DNA of 64,000 nt, taken from contig NZ_QLSV01000003.1 in the NCBI RefSeq assembly GCF_003268815.1, positions 248,001 through 312,000 of the forward strand, read 5' to 3'. This DNA comes from Flavobacterium lacus (lineage in GTDB: Bacteria > Bacteroidota > Bacteroidia > Flavobacteriales > Flavobacteriaceae). Shown in pieces: positions 56,271 through 64,000 of this stretch; position 1 is the stretch's first letter; every line of letters begins with the position of its first letter. A program made the position numbers and the translations under genes. The notes below the pieces were generated by a model. It ran no database searches. It saw nothing but the letters and a program-made list of their open reading frames with translations, and was not told where the DNA came from.

Positions 56271-56278
56271 CAAAGGTA
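56271..56278 (-). promoter_or_regulatory. -7 element of the sRNA candidate
   Basis: TACCTTTG on the minus strand is a perfect TAnnTTTG match. No clear TTTG -33 at 19-21 bp upstream, so strength is uncertain. Confidence 0.5.
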
Positions 56279-56435
56279 ATTAGTTGGTTATTAAATTGTT
56301 AGTTATTTTTTGACTTTAACACATATTCAACAAAAAACGCATTGAAAGAAGGTGTAAAATTTCACTATTCGTATTTTTAATACTATTTTGTTAATTTTTA
56401 TTTACAAAAAACTTCTTGTTGTCGTAATAAAATAG

Positions 56436-56482
56436 AAATCCGCTAAGTTTCACAATGATTTTATGAAACGTAACGGATTTTT
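56436..56482. terminator. Terminator after hppD
   Basis: AAATCCG pairs with CGGATTT and inner GTTTCA with TGAAAC. Confidence 0.7.
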
Positions 56483-56497
56483 CGGTTAAAAAAACGA

Positions 56498-57658
56498 TTA
56501 TAACGTTCCTCGTAACGCTTGTTCTCGCTCAATACTTTCGAACAACGCTTTAAAATTGCCTGCACCAAAACCTCTTGCTCCCATGCGTTGCATGACTTCA
56601 AAGAAAAGCGTTGGTCTATCTTCAATTGGTTTAGTGAAAATTTGCAACAAATAGCCTTCTTCATCTGCATCAATCATGATTCCCAATTTTTGAAGTTCGT
56701 TGATGTCTTCCTTAAATTTAGACATGTGGTCTTTTAACCGTTCCGGGATGGCATCGTAATACGCTTGTGGTGGTGTGCTTAAAAATTCTATTCCGCGTGA
56801 ACGCATTTGTCCAACTGTGGAAAGAATATCATCGGTGGCTACCGCAATGTGCTGCACACCCGGACCTTCATAAAAATCTAAGTATTCTTCAATTTGTGAT
56901 TTTTTCTTTCCTTCGGCCGGTTCATTAATTGGAAATTTGATTCTTCCGTTTCCGTTGCTCATTACTTTACTCATCAAAGCCGAATAGTCGGTCGTAATTT
57001 GTTTGTCGTCAAACGAAAGGAAATTAACAAATCCCATCACATCCTCATACCATTTTACCCAGGTATTCATTTCATTCCAACCCACATTACCCACCATGTG
57101 GTCTACATATTTTAAACCTACCGAAGTTGGATTATAATCCGACTTCCATTCTTTATAACCTGGTAAAAAAGTTCCATTGTAATTTTTGCGTTCAACAAAC
57201 ATATGAACGGTTTCGCCATAAGTGTAAATTCCGGCACGTACCACTTCACCAAATTCATCGGTCTCAACCGTTGGTTCCATAAAAATTTTCGCTCCGCGTT
57301 TGGTAGTTTCTTCAAAGGCACTTCGGGCATCTTCTACCCAAAGAGCAACCACTTTCACTCCGTCTCCGTGTTTTTTAACGTGTTCGCCAATGGGTGAATC
57401 GCTTTTTAAGGCGGTGGTTAACACCAAACGGATTTTGTCTTGCTTCAAAACATAGGAAGCTCTGTCTCGAACTCCTGTTTCCAATCCGGCATAAGCCAAG
57501 GATTGAAATCCGAAGGCGGTTTTATAAAAATGAGCTGCTTGTTTAGCATTTCCCACATAAAATTCTATATAATCGGTTCCCATCAATGGCAGGAAATCTT
57601 GTGCTCCTTCAAATATTTTTTCTAATCCGTATTCTACTGATTTTATTTCTTGTGACAT
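56498..57658 (-). CDS. hppD: 4-hydroxyphenylpyruvate dioxygenase
   Basis: 386 residues. Iron ligands: His in VDHMVGNVGW, His in GVQHIAVATDD and Glu in LFFEVMQR. C-terminal GFGAGNFKALFESIE is the family end. Converts 4-hydroxyphenylpyruvate to homogentisate, the substrate of HmgA encoded immediately upstream on the same strand. Spacer to hmgA contains an 8-bp repeat array. Confidence 0.97.
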   Translation of the reverse strand: MSQEIKSVEYGLEKIFEGAQDFLPLMGTDYIEFYVGNAKQAAHFYKTAFGFQSLAYAGLETGVRDRASYVLKQDKIRLVLTTALKSDSPIGEHVKKHGDGVKVVALWVEDARSAFEETTKRGAKIFMEPTVETDEFGEVVRAGIYTYGETVHMFVERKNYNGTFLPGYKEWKSDYNPTSVGLKYVDHMVGNVGWNEMNTWVKWYEDVMGFVNFLSFDDKQITTDYSALMSKVMSNGNGRIKFPINEPAEGKKKSQIEEYLDFYEGPGVQHIAVATDDILSTVGQMRSRGIEFLSTPPQAYYDAIPERLKDHMSKFKEDINELQKLGIMIDADEEGYLLQIFTKPIEDRPTLFFEVMQRMGARGFGAGNFKALFESIEREQALRGTL

Positions 57659-57667
57659 AATTTTTTA

Positions 57668-57707
57668 ATTTGTCAATTGGTTTATGTGTCGATTTGTCAA
57701 TTTTGAA
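57668..57707. repeat. 8-bp array between hmgA and hppD (NNNNATTK)
   Basis: Units such as GTCAATTG, GTTTATGT, GTCGATTT, GTCAATTT in 8-bp phase. Same class as the array on the other side of hmgA. Confidence 0.7.
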
Positions 57708-57793
57708 AACTGCTAAAATTTCCATTTCATCAACCAATTGGGTTAAACTTTATTTTTTAATTTTTAGCATTTCCTCCTTTGGGGGTTAAGAGG

Positions 57794-58948
57794 CTAAAGC
57801 CATGATTGAAAGTACTTCTCATCCGCAACTTTCATTGCTTCGTCCGTTACCATCAAAGGTTTAAAGGTGTCAACCATTACGGCCAACTCTTTTGTTTCTG
57901 TTTTTCCGATGCTTCGTTCATAAGCTCCCGGGTGTGGTCCGTGTGGAATTCCAGCTGGGTGTAATGATATGTTTCCGGGTTTTACATCGTTTCTGCTCAT
58001 AAAATCACCATCAACATAATACAACACTTCATCGCTATCGATGTTGCTGTGGTTATATGGTGCCGGAATGGAAAGCGGATGATAGTCATACAATCTCGGG
58101 ACAAACGAGCAAACTACAAACGCATCGGTTTCAAAAGTCTGATGAACCGGTGGAGGTTGATGTATTCTTCCGGTAATTGGTTCAAAATCATGAATAGAGA
58201 ATGCATACGGATAGTTAAACCCATCGTAACCCACCACATCAAATGGATGTGAAGCATAAATCATTTCAATAATTTCGTCTTTTTTCTTGACTTTAATCAT
58301 GAAGTCGCCCACTTCATCATGCGTTTCCAATTCGGTGGGACGACGTAAATCGCGTTCGCAAAAGGGCGAATGTTCGAGTAGTTGTCCGAACCAATTTCGG
58401 TAGCGTTTAGGGGTATAAATAGGTCTTCTTGATTCTACGATAAACAAACGATTATCTTCCGTATCAAAATCGATTTTATAAATGATTCCGCGAGGAATTA
58501 ATAAGTAATCACCATATTTAAAATCGATGTTTCCTAAGAATGTCCGCAATTTCCCGCTTCCTTTATGGATGAAAATCATTTCATCCGAATCGGTATTTTT
58601 ATAAAAATAATCCTGCGTTTTGTTTTGTGGAGAGGCTAAAGTGATGTGACAATCGGAATTAGTCAACACAATTTTGCGACTTTCTAAATAATCTTTTTCA
58701 GGAGCAACATCAAAACCGTGCAATTTATACGATTGCATGTTGTTGGCTTTGGCGATGGATGGGGCTACCGAATATTGTTTGCGAATTTCTTTCACCTGCG
58801 TGGGTCTGTGCACGTGATACATGTTGGAGTACATGCCATCAAAACCCACTGTACCGAATAATTGCTCATAATAAAGTTCGCCGTTTGGTTTTCGGAATTG
58901 TGTATGACGTTTGGGAGGAATTTCTCCTAATTGATGATAAAATGGCAT
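57794..58948 (-). CDS. hmgA: Homogentisate 1,2-dioxygenase
   Basis: 384 residues of the bacterial form. Cupin metal ligands in PPPVHQTFET and IPHGPHPGAYE (His, Glu, His). N-terminal MPFYHQLGEIPPKRHTQFR is typical. It makes maleylacetoacetate from homogentisate. First gene of the hmgA-hppD unit, flanked on both sides by 8-bp arrays. No maleylacetoacetate isomerase or fumarylacetoacetase in the window. Confidence 0.96.
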   Translation of the reverse strand: MPFYHQLGEIPPKRHTQFRKPNGELYYEQLFGTVGFDGMYSNMYHVHRPTQVKEIRKQYSVAPSIAKANNMQSYKLHGFDVAPEKDYLESRKIVLTNSDCHITLASPQNKTQDYFYKNTDSDEMIFIHKGSGKLRTFLGNIDFKYGDYLLIPRGIIYKIDFDTEDNRLFIVESRRPIYTPKRYRNWFGQLLEHSPFCERDLRRPTELETHDEVGDFMIKVKKKDEIIEMIYASHPFDVVGYDGFNYPYAFSIHDFEPITGRIHQPPPVHQTFETDAFVVCSFVPRLYDYHPLSIPAPYNHSNIDSDEVLYYVDGDFMSRNDVKPGNISLHPAGIPHGPHPGAYERSIGKTETKELAVMVDTFKPLMVTDEAMKVADEKYFQSWL

Positions 58949-58978
58949 TTTTTTGAATTTTTAATTAAACAAAAATTA

Positions 58979-59026
58979 AGTAATTGTAACATTGACGAAT
59001 TGGCGAATCGACACATTAAATCATTC
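58979..59026. repeat. Six-unit 8-bp array (NNNNATTG)
   Basis: AGTAATTG, TAACATTG, ACGAATTG and three weaker units in exact 8-bp phase. It overlaps the stop of the 21-codon frame at 59021. Confidence 0.75.
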
Positions 59027-59086
59027 CGGATTGCGTTTCATCAAGAAGTGGAGGTAGGCTAACAAACCGGGCCAAAAAGGTTTCAT
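59021..59086 (-). CDS. Possible 21-residue microprotein
   Basis: ATG 59086 to TGA, MKPFWPGLLAYLHFLMKR followed by NPE. The peptide is a short amphipathic or membrane-seeking helix with a basic end, strikingly gene-like for its length (Trp, Pro, paired Leu). It is second of two consecutive microframes, 16 bp after the other. No promoter or homology can be shown, so it is a candidate only. Confidence 0.35.
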   Translation of the reverse strand: MKPFWPGLLAYLHFLMKRNPE

Positions 59087-59102
59087 AACAATGAGAGATT
59101 AA

Positions 59103-59183
59103 TTAATACTGGTTTTTTTTGATGTTTACACCAACAATAATACCTAAACCAAACGCTACTAAAAAACCAAGAATTACAAACAT
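59103..59183 (-). CDS. Possible 26-residue single-helix membrane microprotein
   Basis: ATG 59183 to TAA: a hydrophobic helix MFVILGFLVAFGLGIIVG followed by VNIKKNQY, with Gly-x-x-x-Gly spacing and a basic cytosolic tail, the composition of a true transmembrane peptide. Upstream of the 21-codon frame on the same strand. The pair could be part of the leader of hmgA (start 58948, 73 bp further on). Confidence 0.45.
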   Translation of the reverse strand: MFVILGFLVAFGLGIIVGVNIKKNQY

Positions 59184-59240
59184 TTTTACGGTTTTACTAA
59201 ATTATAACACAAATATCGTAAAAATTTGAATACAACACAA

Positions 59241-61556
59241 TTAAAACCAAAAACCAACACTAAACCAAGTGTGGTGATCTTTGGTTTCCGGTGACCAGCT
59301 GTGTTTTATTTCTACAGGGCCAAAAATGGTTTCCAGACCGTATCCAAAGCCATACCCGGTATAGGCAGGACGGTTTAACCAATCACTAGAGTCAAAAAGT
59401 TTATCACCCACATTAGCAAAATTGGCAGAAAAATTCAAATGGTTTTTTCTGAAAATTTCATAGTCTAGTTGAAATTGACCTTTCACATAACTGTTTCCGG
59501 CGAAGCTTAAAAAATCATACCCATAAAAAGGTTTGAAGTTGTTTAAAGGATAAAAACCGTAGCCGCCAAAAACAAAGTTAAAAAACGGAACAGTTTGTTC
59601 ACCAATTGATAAACCTCCCTCGGTTTGAATTGTCAATGTGGTTCGATTAAATAGTTTTTGTGCAAAACCGGCATCTGCTTTCAAGATCGTAAACTTACTG
59701 AAGGTGTTTGTGTAATCTGATGAAAAAAGAAAAGCTTGAATATCGCCATTAAAATACCATCCCTTTTTAGGAAAGTATTTATTGTCAAAAGAATCATATT
59801 TTAAATATCCGAATGCACTTAAATAATCGCTGTTTTCAATTATTGTACCTTCATTATTTAATGTTTCTGATTTTAACTTTAGGTGTTTATACTCCAAACC
59901 TCCTGCAACCATAAATTTTTGAACAAAAACCGTTTGCATGTATATTTGATTAGTAAAATCAGAAAAATCAATGTTAATGGAATTAACATCCGGGGTTGTA
60001 AATAAAACACCTTGACTAAAATCGGTCGTCACATTTCTATTAAATCCTGTAAATCGTGATTTAACCCCAAAACTCCAATGAAAACCATTGTCAATATAGT
60101 AATCCAGATTGTATCGAAAGTTATCGCCTAATACAACATCTGTTGAAAAAATGTCGTTTTTAAACACTATTTTCTTTTGGGTGAAATTTACTAAAATACC
60201 ACTTTTGAATAATCCATCATAATGCAGTCCTAATTTCAAAAAAGCTTTGTGTGGATTTTCGGTTAGATTTAAGTTGATTCGATCACCGCTTCCTTCTTTT
60301 TCAAGGGTATAATTAATAGAGCCAAAGTTCTGGGTTGCGTTGAGGTTTTCAATTCCTTGTTTTAGTTCAGCAAAGCTAATTTTTCTCCCCGGCTTAAAGC
60401 GAAGTTTCCCAACAATGTATGCTCTTGTATAGTTTTCTAATTGGGTATGAGAAATAGAAGAAATAAACAAACTATCTGTCTCTGTGAATGGAACAATAGT
60501 TTTTTGCTTTTGATAGGAAGTACTTAGCGTATAAAGTTGTTCAATCACATTATTAGCTGCTGATTCTCCACGCTCAATGATTTTTGCTCCTTTGTCAAAA
60601 GAAATAACGGAATACTCCTCAACGTCCGGTCGTATATAAACATCCGTCAGTTTCTTTTTCTCTTGCATCTTTTGAATCATTTGCAAGTTTGAAATCTGAA
60701 CTAAAATTCGAGTTGCATCTTCCAATGATTCCCGACTTTTTAAGTCGTCTTGAACATCAACTCCAATTATAATATCGGCTCCCATTTTTTTTACTTCATC
60801 AAGGGGATAATTATTAATAACGCCGCCATCGATAAGATACTTTCCATCGATAATTAAAGGAGAATAAAGCGATGGAAAAGCTCCACTCGCCAAAACCGAT
60901 TGAGCTAAAAATCCTTGGTCCAATAGAACTTCTTGCCCGGTCTCAATGTCGGTAGCGATACACAAAAACGGAATGGGTAATTTTTTAAAGTCCCGTTCAT
61001 GTCGAACGGTTGCGGTTAAACGGGTGATCATATTATAATTATACAAACCTTTTGACAATGCGGTTGGAATACCTATTTTGAATTTATTAAAAGGCAATGC
61101 AAAGGCATAGCGTTCATCGTTTGCTTTTTCATAAAAGTTTTTGGAAGACCGTGGAACAAAATCTTGAATCACAGCATTATAATCAGTATTGTTAAAAATA
61201 CTATCAAGTTGAGTTGCAGTATAGCCTGATGCATATAATCCGCCAATGATAGCTCCCATGCTAGTTCCTCCAATGTAATCGATTTTAATACCGGCTTTTT
61301 CAATGACTTTTAAAACGCCAATGTGAGCCAATCCTTTTGCTCCTCCACCACTTAAAACTAATCCGATTTTAGGTTGTTTTGGAATGGAATCTTGAGCGAA
61401 AAAGGGAATAGGCACAAGGTAAAGGGTGATGGGTAACAGATACAAAAGACAAATTCTTCCTAGCCCCGATAGAGCCAATATTCTCGTAACAAAGTGGTGA
61501 GATATAGGCGAAAGCGGGAAATTGAAAACCAAAAAGGCAGGAACGATTCGCTTCAA
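59241..61556 (-). CDS. Patatin-like phospholipase fused to a BamA-type barrel
   Basis: 771 residues. Patatin domain about 65-310: oxyanion motif GLVLSGGGAKGLAHIG, nucleophile GGTSMGA, catalytic Asp in DGGVINNYP. Then POTRA-like segment (LRFKPGRKISF) and a C-terminal outer-membrane beta-barrel of the Omp85 class, ending KDHHTWFSVGFWF. Known relatives (PlpD-type) secrete their own lipase domain. The first 60 residues are unusually long: a first hydrophobic stretch, then a second (LLYLLPITLYLVPIPFFAQ) that ends at a plausible cleavage site and is encoded by a 7-bp repeat array, suggesting the signal peptide was rebuilt by repeat insertion. No downstream ATG permits a shorter start. Confidence 0.9.
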   Translation of the reverse strand: MKRIVPAFLVFNFPLSPISHHFVTRILALSGLGRICLLYLLPITLYLVPIPFFAQDSIPKQPKIGLVLSGGGAKGLAHIGVLKVIEKAGIKIDYIGGTSMGAIIGGLYASGYTATQLDSIFNNTDYNAVIQDFVPRSSKNFYEKANDERYAFALPFNKFKIGIPTALSKGLYNYNMITRLTATVRHERDFKKLPIPFLCIATDIETGQEVLLDQGFLAQSVLASGAFPSLYSPLIIDGKYLIDGGVINNYPLDEVKKMGADIIIGVDVQDDLKSRESLEDATRILVQISNLQMIQKMQEKKKLTDVYIRPDVEEYSVISFDKGAKIIERGESAANNVIEQLYTLSTSYQKQKTIVPFTETDSLFISSISHTQLENYTRAYIVGKLRFKPGRKISFAELKQGIENLNATQNFGSINYTLEKEGSGDRINLNLTENPHKAFLKLGLHYDGLFKSGILVNFTQKKIVFKNDIFSTDVVLGDNFRYNLDYYIDNGFHWSFGVKSRFTGFNRNVTTDFSQGVLFTTPDVNSINIDFSDFTNQIYMQTVFVQKFMVAGGLEYKHLKLKSETLNNEGTIIENSDYLSAFGYLKYDSFDNKYFPKKGWYFNGDIQAFLFSSDYTNTFSKFTILKADAGFAQKLFNRTTLTIQTEGGLSIGEQTVPFFNFVFGGYGFYPLNNFKPFYGYDFLSFAGNSYVKGQFQLDYEIFRKNHLNFSANFANVGDKLFDSSDWLNRPAYTGYGFGYGLETIFGPVEIKHSWSPETKDHHTWFSVGFWF
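61403..61451. repeat. 7-bp array inside the signal-peptide coding region
   Basis: Seven heptamers in phase on the plus strand (AGGGAAT, AGGCACA, AGGTAAA, GGGTGAT, GGGTAAC, AGATACA, AAAGACA), consensus RGGNNAN. They encode the Leu/Pro/Thr-rich h-region of the patatin-like protein's signal. 7 bp times 3 equals a 21-bp supercycle, so all frames stay open only by composition. Confidence 0.65.
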
Positions 61557-61562
61557 AATGTA

Positions 61563-63362
61563 TTAGTTAGGTATATTTCTGTAAAATTCGTGAATTTTTT
61601 TTGCTTTTGATGTACCAACGACAACAGAAATTTCATTTTCGGAGGCTAATGCTAATCTTTTAACACTTTTGAAATGTTTTAGTAACGTAATCATTGTTTT
61701 TTCGCCGATGCCAGGAATGGTTTCGAGCGAGGTTTGTAAAGCCGATTTACTTCGTTTATCGCGATGATGCGATATTCCGAAACGGTGAGCCTCGTTACGC
61801 AATTGCTGAATAATTTTAAGTGTTTCCGATTTTTTATCGAGGTACAATGGCACGGAATCGCCCGGATAAAAAAGTTCTTCGAGCCGCTTGGCAATACCGA
61901 TGATAGCAATTTTGCCCCGTAAATGTAGTGCGTCTAAACTTTTAAGTGCCGAAGACAATTGACCTTTTCCTCCATCGATAATAATAAGTTGCGGCAACGG
62001 CTCTTGTTCATCAAGCAGTCGTTTATAACGACGGTAAACCACTTCTTCCATCGAGGCAAAATCATCGGGACCTTCGACGGTTTTGATGTTGAAATGGCGG
62101 TAATCTTTTTTGCTGGGCTTGCCATCTTTAAAAACCACACAAGCCGCCACTGGATTGGTTCCCTGAATGTTGGAGTTATCAAAACATTCAATATGACGCG
62201 GCTCAATCGAAAGGCGTAAATCTTTCTGCATTTGTGCCATAATACGGTTCGTGTGCCGTTCCGGATCTACAATTTGTATTTGTTTTAACTGCTCCAAACG
62301 GTGGTATTTGGCATTGCGTTGAGAGAGTTCGAGTATTTGTTTTTTGTCGCCTACTTGCGGAACGGTGATTCTGATATTGTTACCAAAATCAAGTTCAAAG
62401 GGTAAAATTATTTCTTTGGAAGTCAAATTAAATCGTTCTCGCAACTCAACAACGGCAAGTTCTAGGAGTTCTTCGTCGGTTTCATCGAGTTTCTTTTTGA
62501 GTTCAAGTGTGTGCGAACGAATAATTGCTCCGTGAGCTATTTGAAGAAAATTGACGTAGGCCATTGTTTCATCAGAAATAATGGAAAACACATCAATATT
62601 GGATAGTTTTGGATTGATAATAGTGGATTTGGCTTGGTAATTTACCAAAACATCCATTTTTTCTTTTATTTTTTGAGCTTCTTCAAATTGCATAGCAGTG
62701 GCAAAAACATTCATTTTTTGTTTGAATTCTTTTAGGCTTTCTTTGAAGTTACCTTTTAAAATTTCACGGATGGCATCAACTTGCTTTTGATAATTTTCCA
62801 ATGTTTCCAATCCTTCGCACGGGCCTTTGCAGTTGCCGATGTGGTATTCTAAACAGACTTTGTATTTGTGGTTTTGGATGTTTTGTTCGTTTAAATCGTA
62901 GTTACACGTTCGCAAAGGATATAATTCTTTGATTAAATCCAAAAGTGTATTGACAATTTTGAAATTGGTATAAGGGCCAAAATATTCTGAACCGTCTTTA
63001 ATCATTTTTCGGGTGGGAAAGATGCGTGAAAAGGGTTCTTTTTTAATGCAAATCCACGGATACGTTTTGTCATCTTTAAGGTTGATGTTATAACGCGGTT
63101 GTAATTTTTTAATCAAGTTATTTTCCAACAAAAGTGCATCTTGCTCAGACAAAACGACAATGTGCTTGATTTCAACAATTTTTTTGACTAAAACGGCTGT
63201 TTTGTGATTGTCATGCGATTTTGTAAAATAGGACGATACCCTCTTTTTGAGATTTTTTGCTTTTCCAACATATAAAATCTTTCCTTCTTTGTCATAGTAT
63301 TGATACACACCCGGCCCGTCCGGGAGGGTTTGAAGTTGGAGTTCTAATGAATTAGTCTGCAT
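61563..63362 (-). CDS. uvrC: Excinuclease ABC subunit C
   Basis: 599 residues. GIY-YIG nuclease domain at 15-95 (GVYQYYDKEGKILYVGKAKNLKKR), Cys cluster region CLEYHIGNCKGPCEGL, UVR domain about 205-240, RNase H-like C-terminal nuclease (CFDNSNIQGTNPVAACVVF, IIDGGKGQL) and terminal HhH (SLETIPGIGEKT). Makes the incisions in nucleotide excision repair. Six bp upstream of the patatin-like gene. Confidence 0.98.
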   Translation of the reverse strand: MQTNSLELQLQTLPDGPGVYQYYDKEGKILYVGKAKNLKKRVSSYFTKSHDNHKTAVLVKKIVEIKHIVVLSEQDALLLENNLIKKLQPRYNINLKDDKTYPWICIKKEPFSRIFPTRKMIKDGSEYFGPYTNFKIVNTLLDLIKELYPLRTCNYDLNEQNIQNHKYKVCLEYHIGNCKGPCEGLETLENYQKQVDAIREILKGNFKESLKEFKQKMNVFATAMQFEEAQKIKEKMDVLVNYQAKSTIINPKLSNIDVFSIISDETMAYVNFLQIAHGAIIRSHTLELKKKLDETDEELLELAVVELRERFNLTSKEIILPFELDFGNNIRITVPQVGDKKQILELSQRNAKYHRLEQLKQIQIVDPERHTNRIMAQMQKDLRLSIEPRHIECFDNSNIQGTNPVAACVVFKDGKPSKKDYRHFNIKTVEGPDDFASMEEVVYRRYKRLLDEQEPLPQLIIIDGGKGQLSSALKSLDALHLRGKIAIIGIAKRLEELFYPGDSVPLYLDKKSETLKIIQQLRNEAHRFGISHHRDKRSKSALQTSLETIPGIGEKTMITLLKHFKSVKRLALASENEISVVVGTSKAKKIHEFYRNIPN

Positions 63363-63444
63363 TGTACAAATATATTAGTAAAAAAAGGAGCGTGCAATAG
63401 TTCGCCACCTAACATTTATCATATTTCCTTTCTGATAAACAACT

Positions 63445-63452
63445 TAGTTTTG
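63445..63452 (+). promoter_or_regulatory. -7 element of the decarboxylase gene
   Basis: TAGTTTTG, perfect TAnnTTTG match, 15 bp before the ATG at 63468, giving a nearly leaderless mRNA. Confidence 0.55.
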
Positions 63453-63467
63453 CCCAAAATAGTGATT

Positions 63468-64000
63468 ATGGCGTATTGGAAAAAATACACACATGAGGAA
63501 CGGTTGAACCGAGTTCATTTAGCTTTGGAAGAAAACGTAAACTTTTCAAAAGACATTTCGTTGGGTTTTCCTGCTTCAAAATTAGACGGAAAAGTGTTTT
63601 ACGACAATGCTCCTTTTCTCAAGGAAGCTCCAACCTTGCAGACGTTTGTGGCCAATCCCAACCACATTGGCTGTCATACCTTAGGCGAGTCGGAAAGTGT
63701 TTTCAAAGGGACACAACAACTCGAGCGGGAAGTGTTGGAAGCGTTGGCTATTGATGTTTTTAAATCAAAGCCCAATGCATTTGATGGTTATATTTCACCC
63801 GGTGGAACCGAAGCAAATATTCAGGCGTTATGGATGTATCGCAATTTTTTTCAACAGGAATGCAACGCCAAGTTGAACGAAATTGCCATCGTTGCCTCAG
63901 AAGACACGCATTATTCTATCCCGAAAGGGGCAAATTTATTACAATTGGATTGGTTAAAAATTCCGGTTGATTTTAATTCCCGACAAATTAACAAAAAGAC
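63468..64000 (+). CDS. PLP-dependent group II decarboxylase (5' part)
   Basis: 177 codons are visible and the frame is open to the edge. The N-terminus (MAYWKKYTHEERLNRVHLAL) and the block FDGYISPGGTEANIQALWM with ASEDTHYSIPKGANLL match the aspartate-aminotransferase-fold decarboxylases (glutamate/histidine/aromatic group). The Schiff-base Lys lies beyond the window, so substrate class cannot be settled. Divergent from uvrC. Confidence 0.88.
   Translation, partial: MAYWKKYTHEERLNRVHLALEENVNFSKDISLGFPASKLDGKVFYDNAPFLKEAPTLQTFVANPNHIGCHTLGESESVFKGTQQLEREVLEALAIDVFKSKPNAFDGYISPGGTEANIQALWMYRNFFQQECNAKLNEIAIVASEDTHYSIPKGANLLQLDWLKIPVDFNSRQINKK

Larger units (their letters stand above)
55739..56497. 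other. Long gene-free spacer between hppD and the DUF3108 gene
   Basis: About 760 bp without a convincing coding gene. It holds, from right to left on the minus strand, a hairpin terminator (56436-56482), a promoter and three-hairpin RNA candidate (56278-56144), and a second terminator (56041-56076). A 71-codon minus frame at 55735-55950 overlaps the DUF3108 start but has no gene-like composition and is matched by a 70-codon frame on the other strand. The region 55770-56035 shows nothing I can name. Confidence 0.6.

Noticed and set aside
6233..61451. CRISPR array
   Set aside because: Repeats are 7-8 bp with no spacers and no cas genes are present.

Overview
The window is a chromosomal segment of a member of the Bacteroidota, almost certainly a Flavobacterium-like flavobacterium. 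The evidence is low G+C, promoters of the Bacteroidota type (TAnnTTTG near -7, sometimes TTTG near -33), almost no Shine-Dalgarno sequences, a C-terminal type IX secretion (T9SS) sorting domain, many short Cys lipoproteins, and flavobacterial gene orders (yicC-gmk-nadD, pdxA/ribE, yceD-rpmF-fabH-accB-accC, nrdB-nrdA, hmgA-hppD). There is no prophage, IS element, CRISPR array or rRNA operon. It is mostly housekeeping DNA and the interest lies between the genes.

Layout: 1-6.1 kb holds a truncated SCO copper chaperone, a T9SS-exported BNR-repeat protein and an M13 metalloprotease. 6.3-12.8 kb is a minus-strand block: YqhD-like alcohol dehydrogenase, small lipoprotein, frameshifted remnant, nadD, four-helix-bundle gene, gmk, lipoprotein, yicC, EamA transporter, ArsC-like protein. 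12.9-19.2 kb holds a CAU tRNA, a Pro-rich small surface protein, ribE/pdxA and the fatty-acid operon. 19.5-25 kb holds a membrane glycosyltransferase, a sigma-54 response regulator and a hybrid kinase. 25-31 kb holds ribonucleotide reductase, a DUF3109 protein, MarC and an oxidoreductase fragment-like protein. 31-39.8 kb holds a frameshifted gene, S41 protease, dCMP deaminase, HupE/UreJ, TerB-like, fructose-bisphosphatase, a structured leader element, GNAT, aspartate kinase, a fasciclin lipoprotein, a glycosyltransferase and DUF202. 40-51 kb holds a large outer-membrane protein, a His/Cys-motif lipoprotein, tRNA-Ala, QueD, DinB, a COG4389 membrane protein, CYTH, YciI and RlpA proteins. 51-64 kb holds pgi, an M23 peptidase, tryptophan dioxygenase, hppD and hmgA (aromatic amino-acid breakdown), a patatin/BamA-like protein, uvrC and the start of a PLP decarboxylase.

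The strongest unusual signal is a set of degenerate tandem arrays with an exact 7-bp or 8-bp period in spacers throughout the window. Each locus has its own consensus (for example CTANNNA, GTTARRA, NNNNATTG, NNNTAAGA). Several arrays sit on both sides of one gene, run up to or into start and stop codons, and one has entered the coding sequence of a signal peptide. The second is a compact three-hairpin small-RNA candidate with its own promoter and terminator downstream of hppD. Two small genes are broken by single-base changes in homopolymers (A7, T9), which could be real decay, phase variation or sequencing error.
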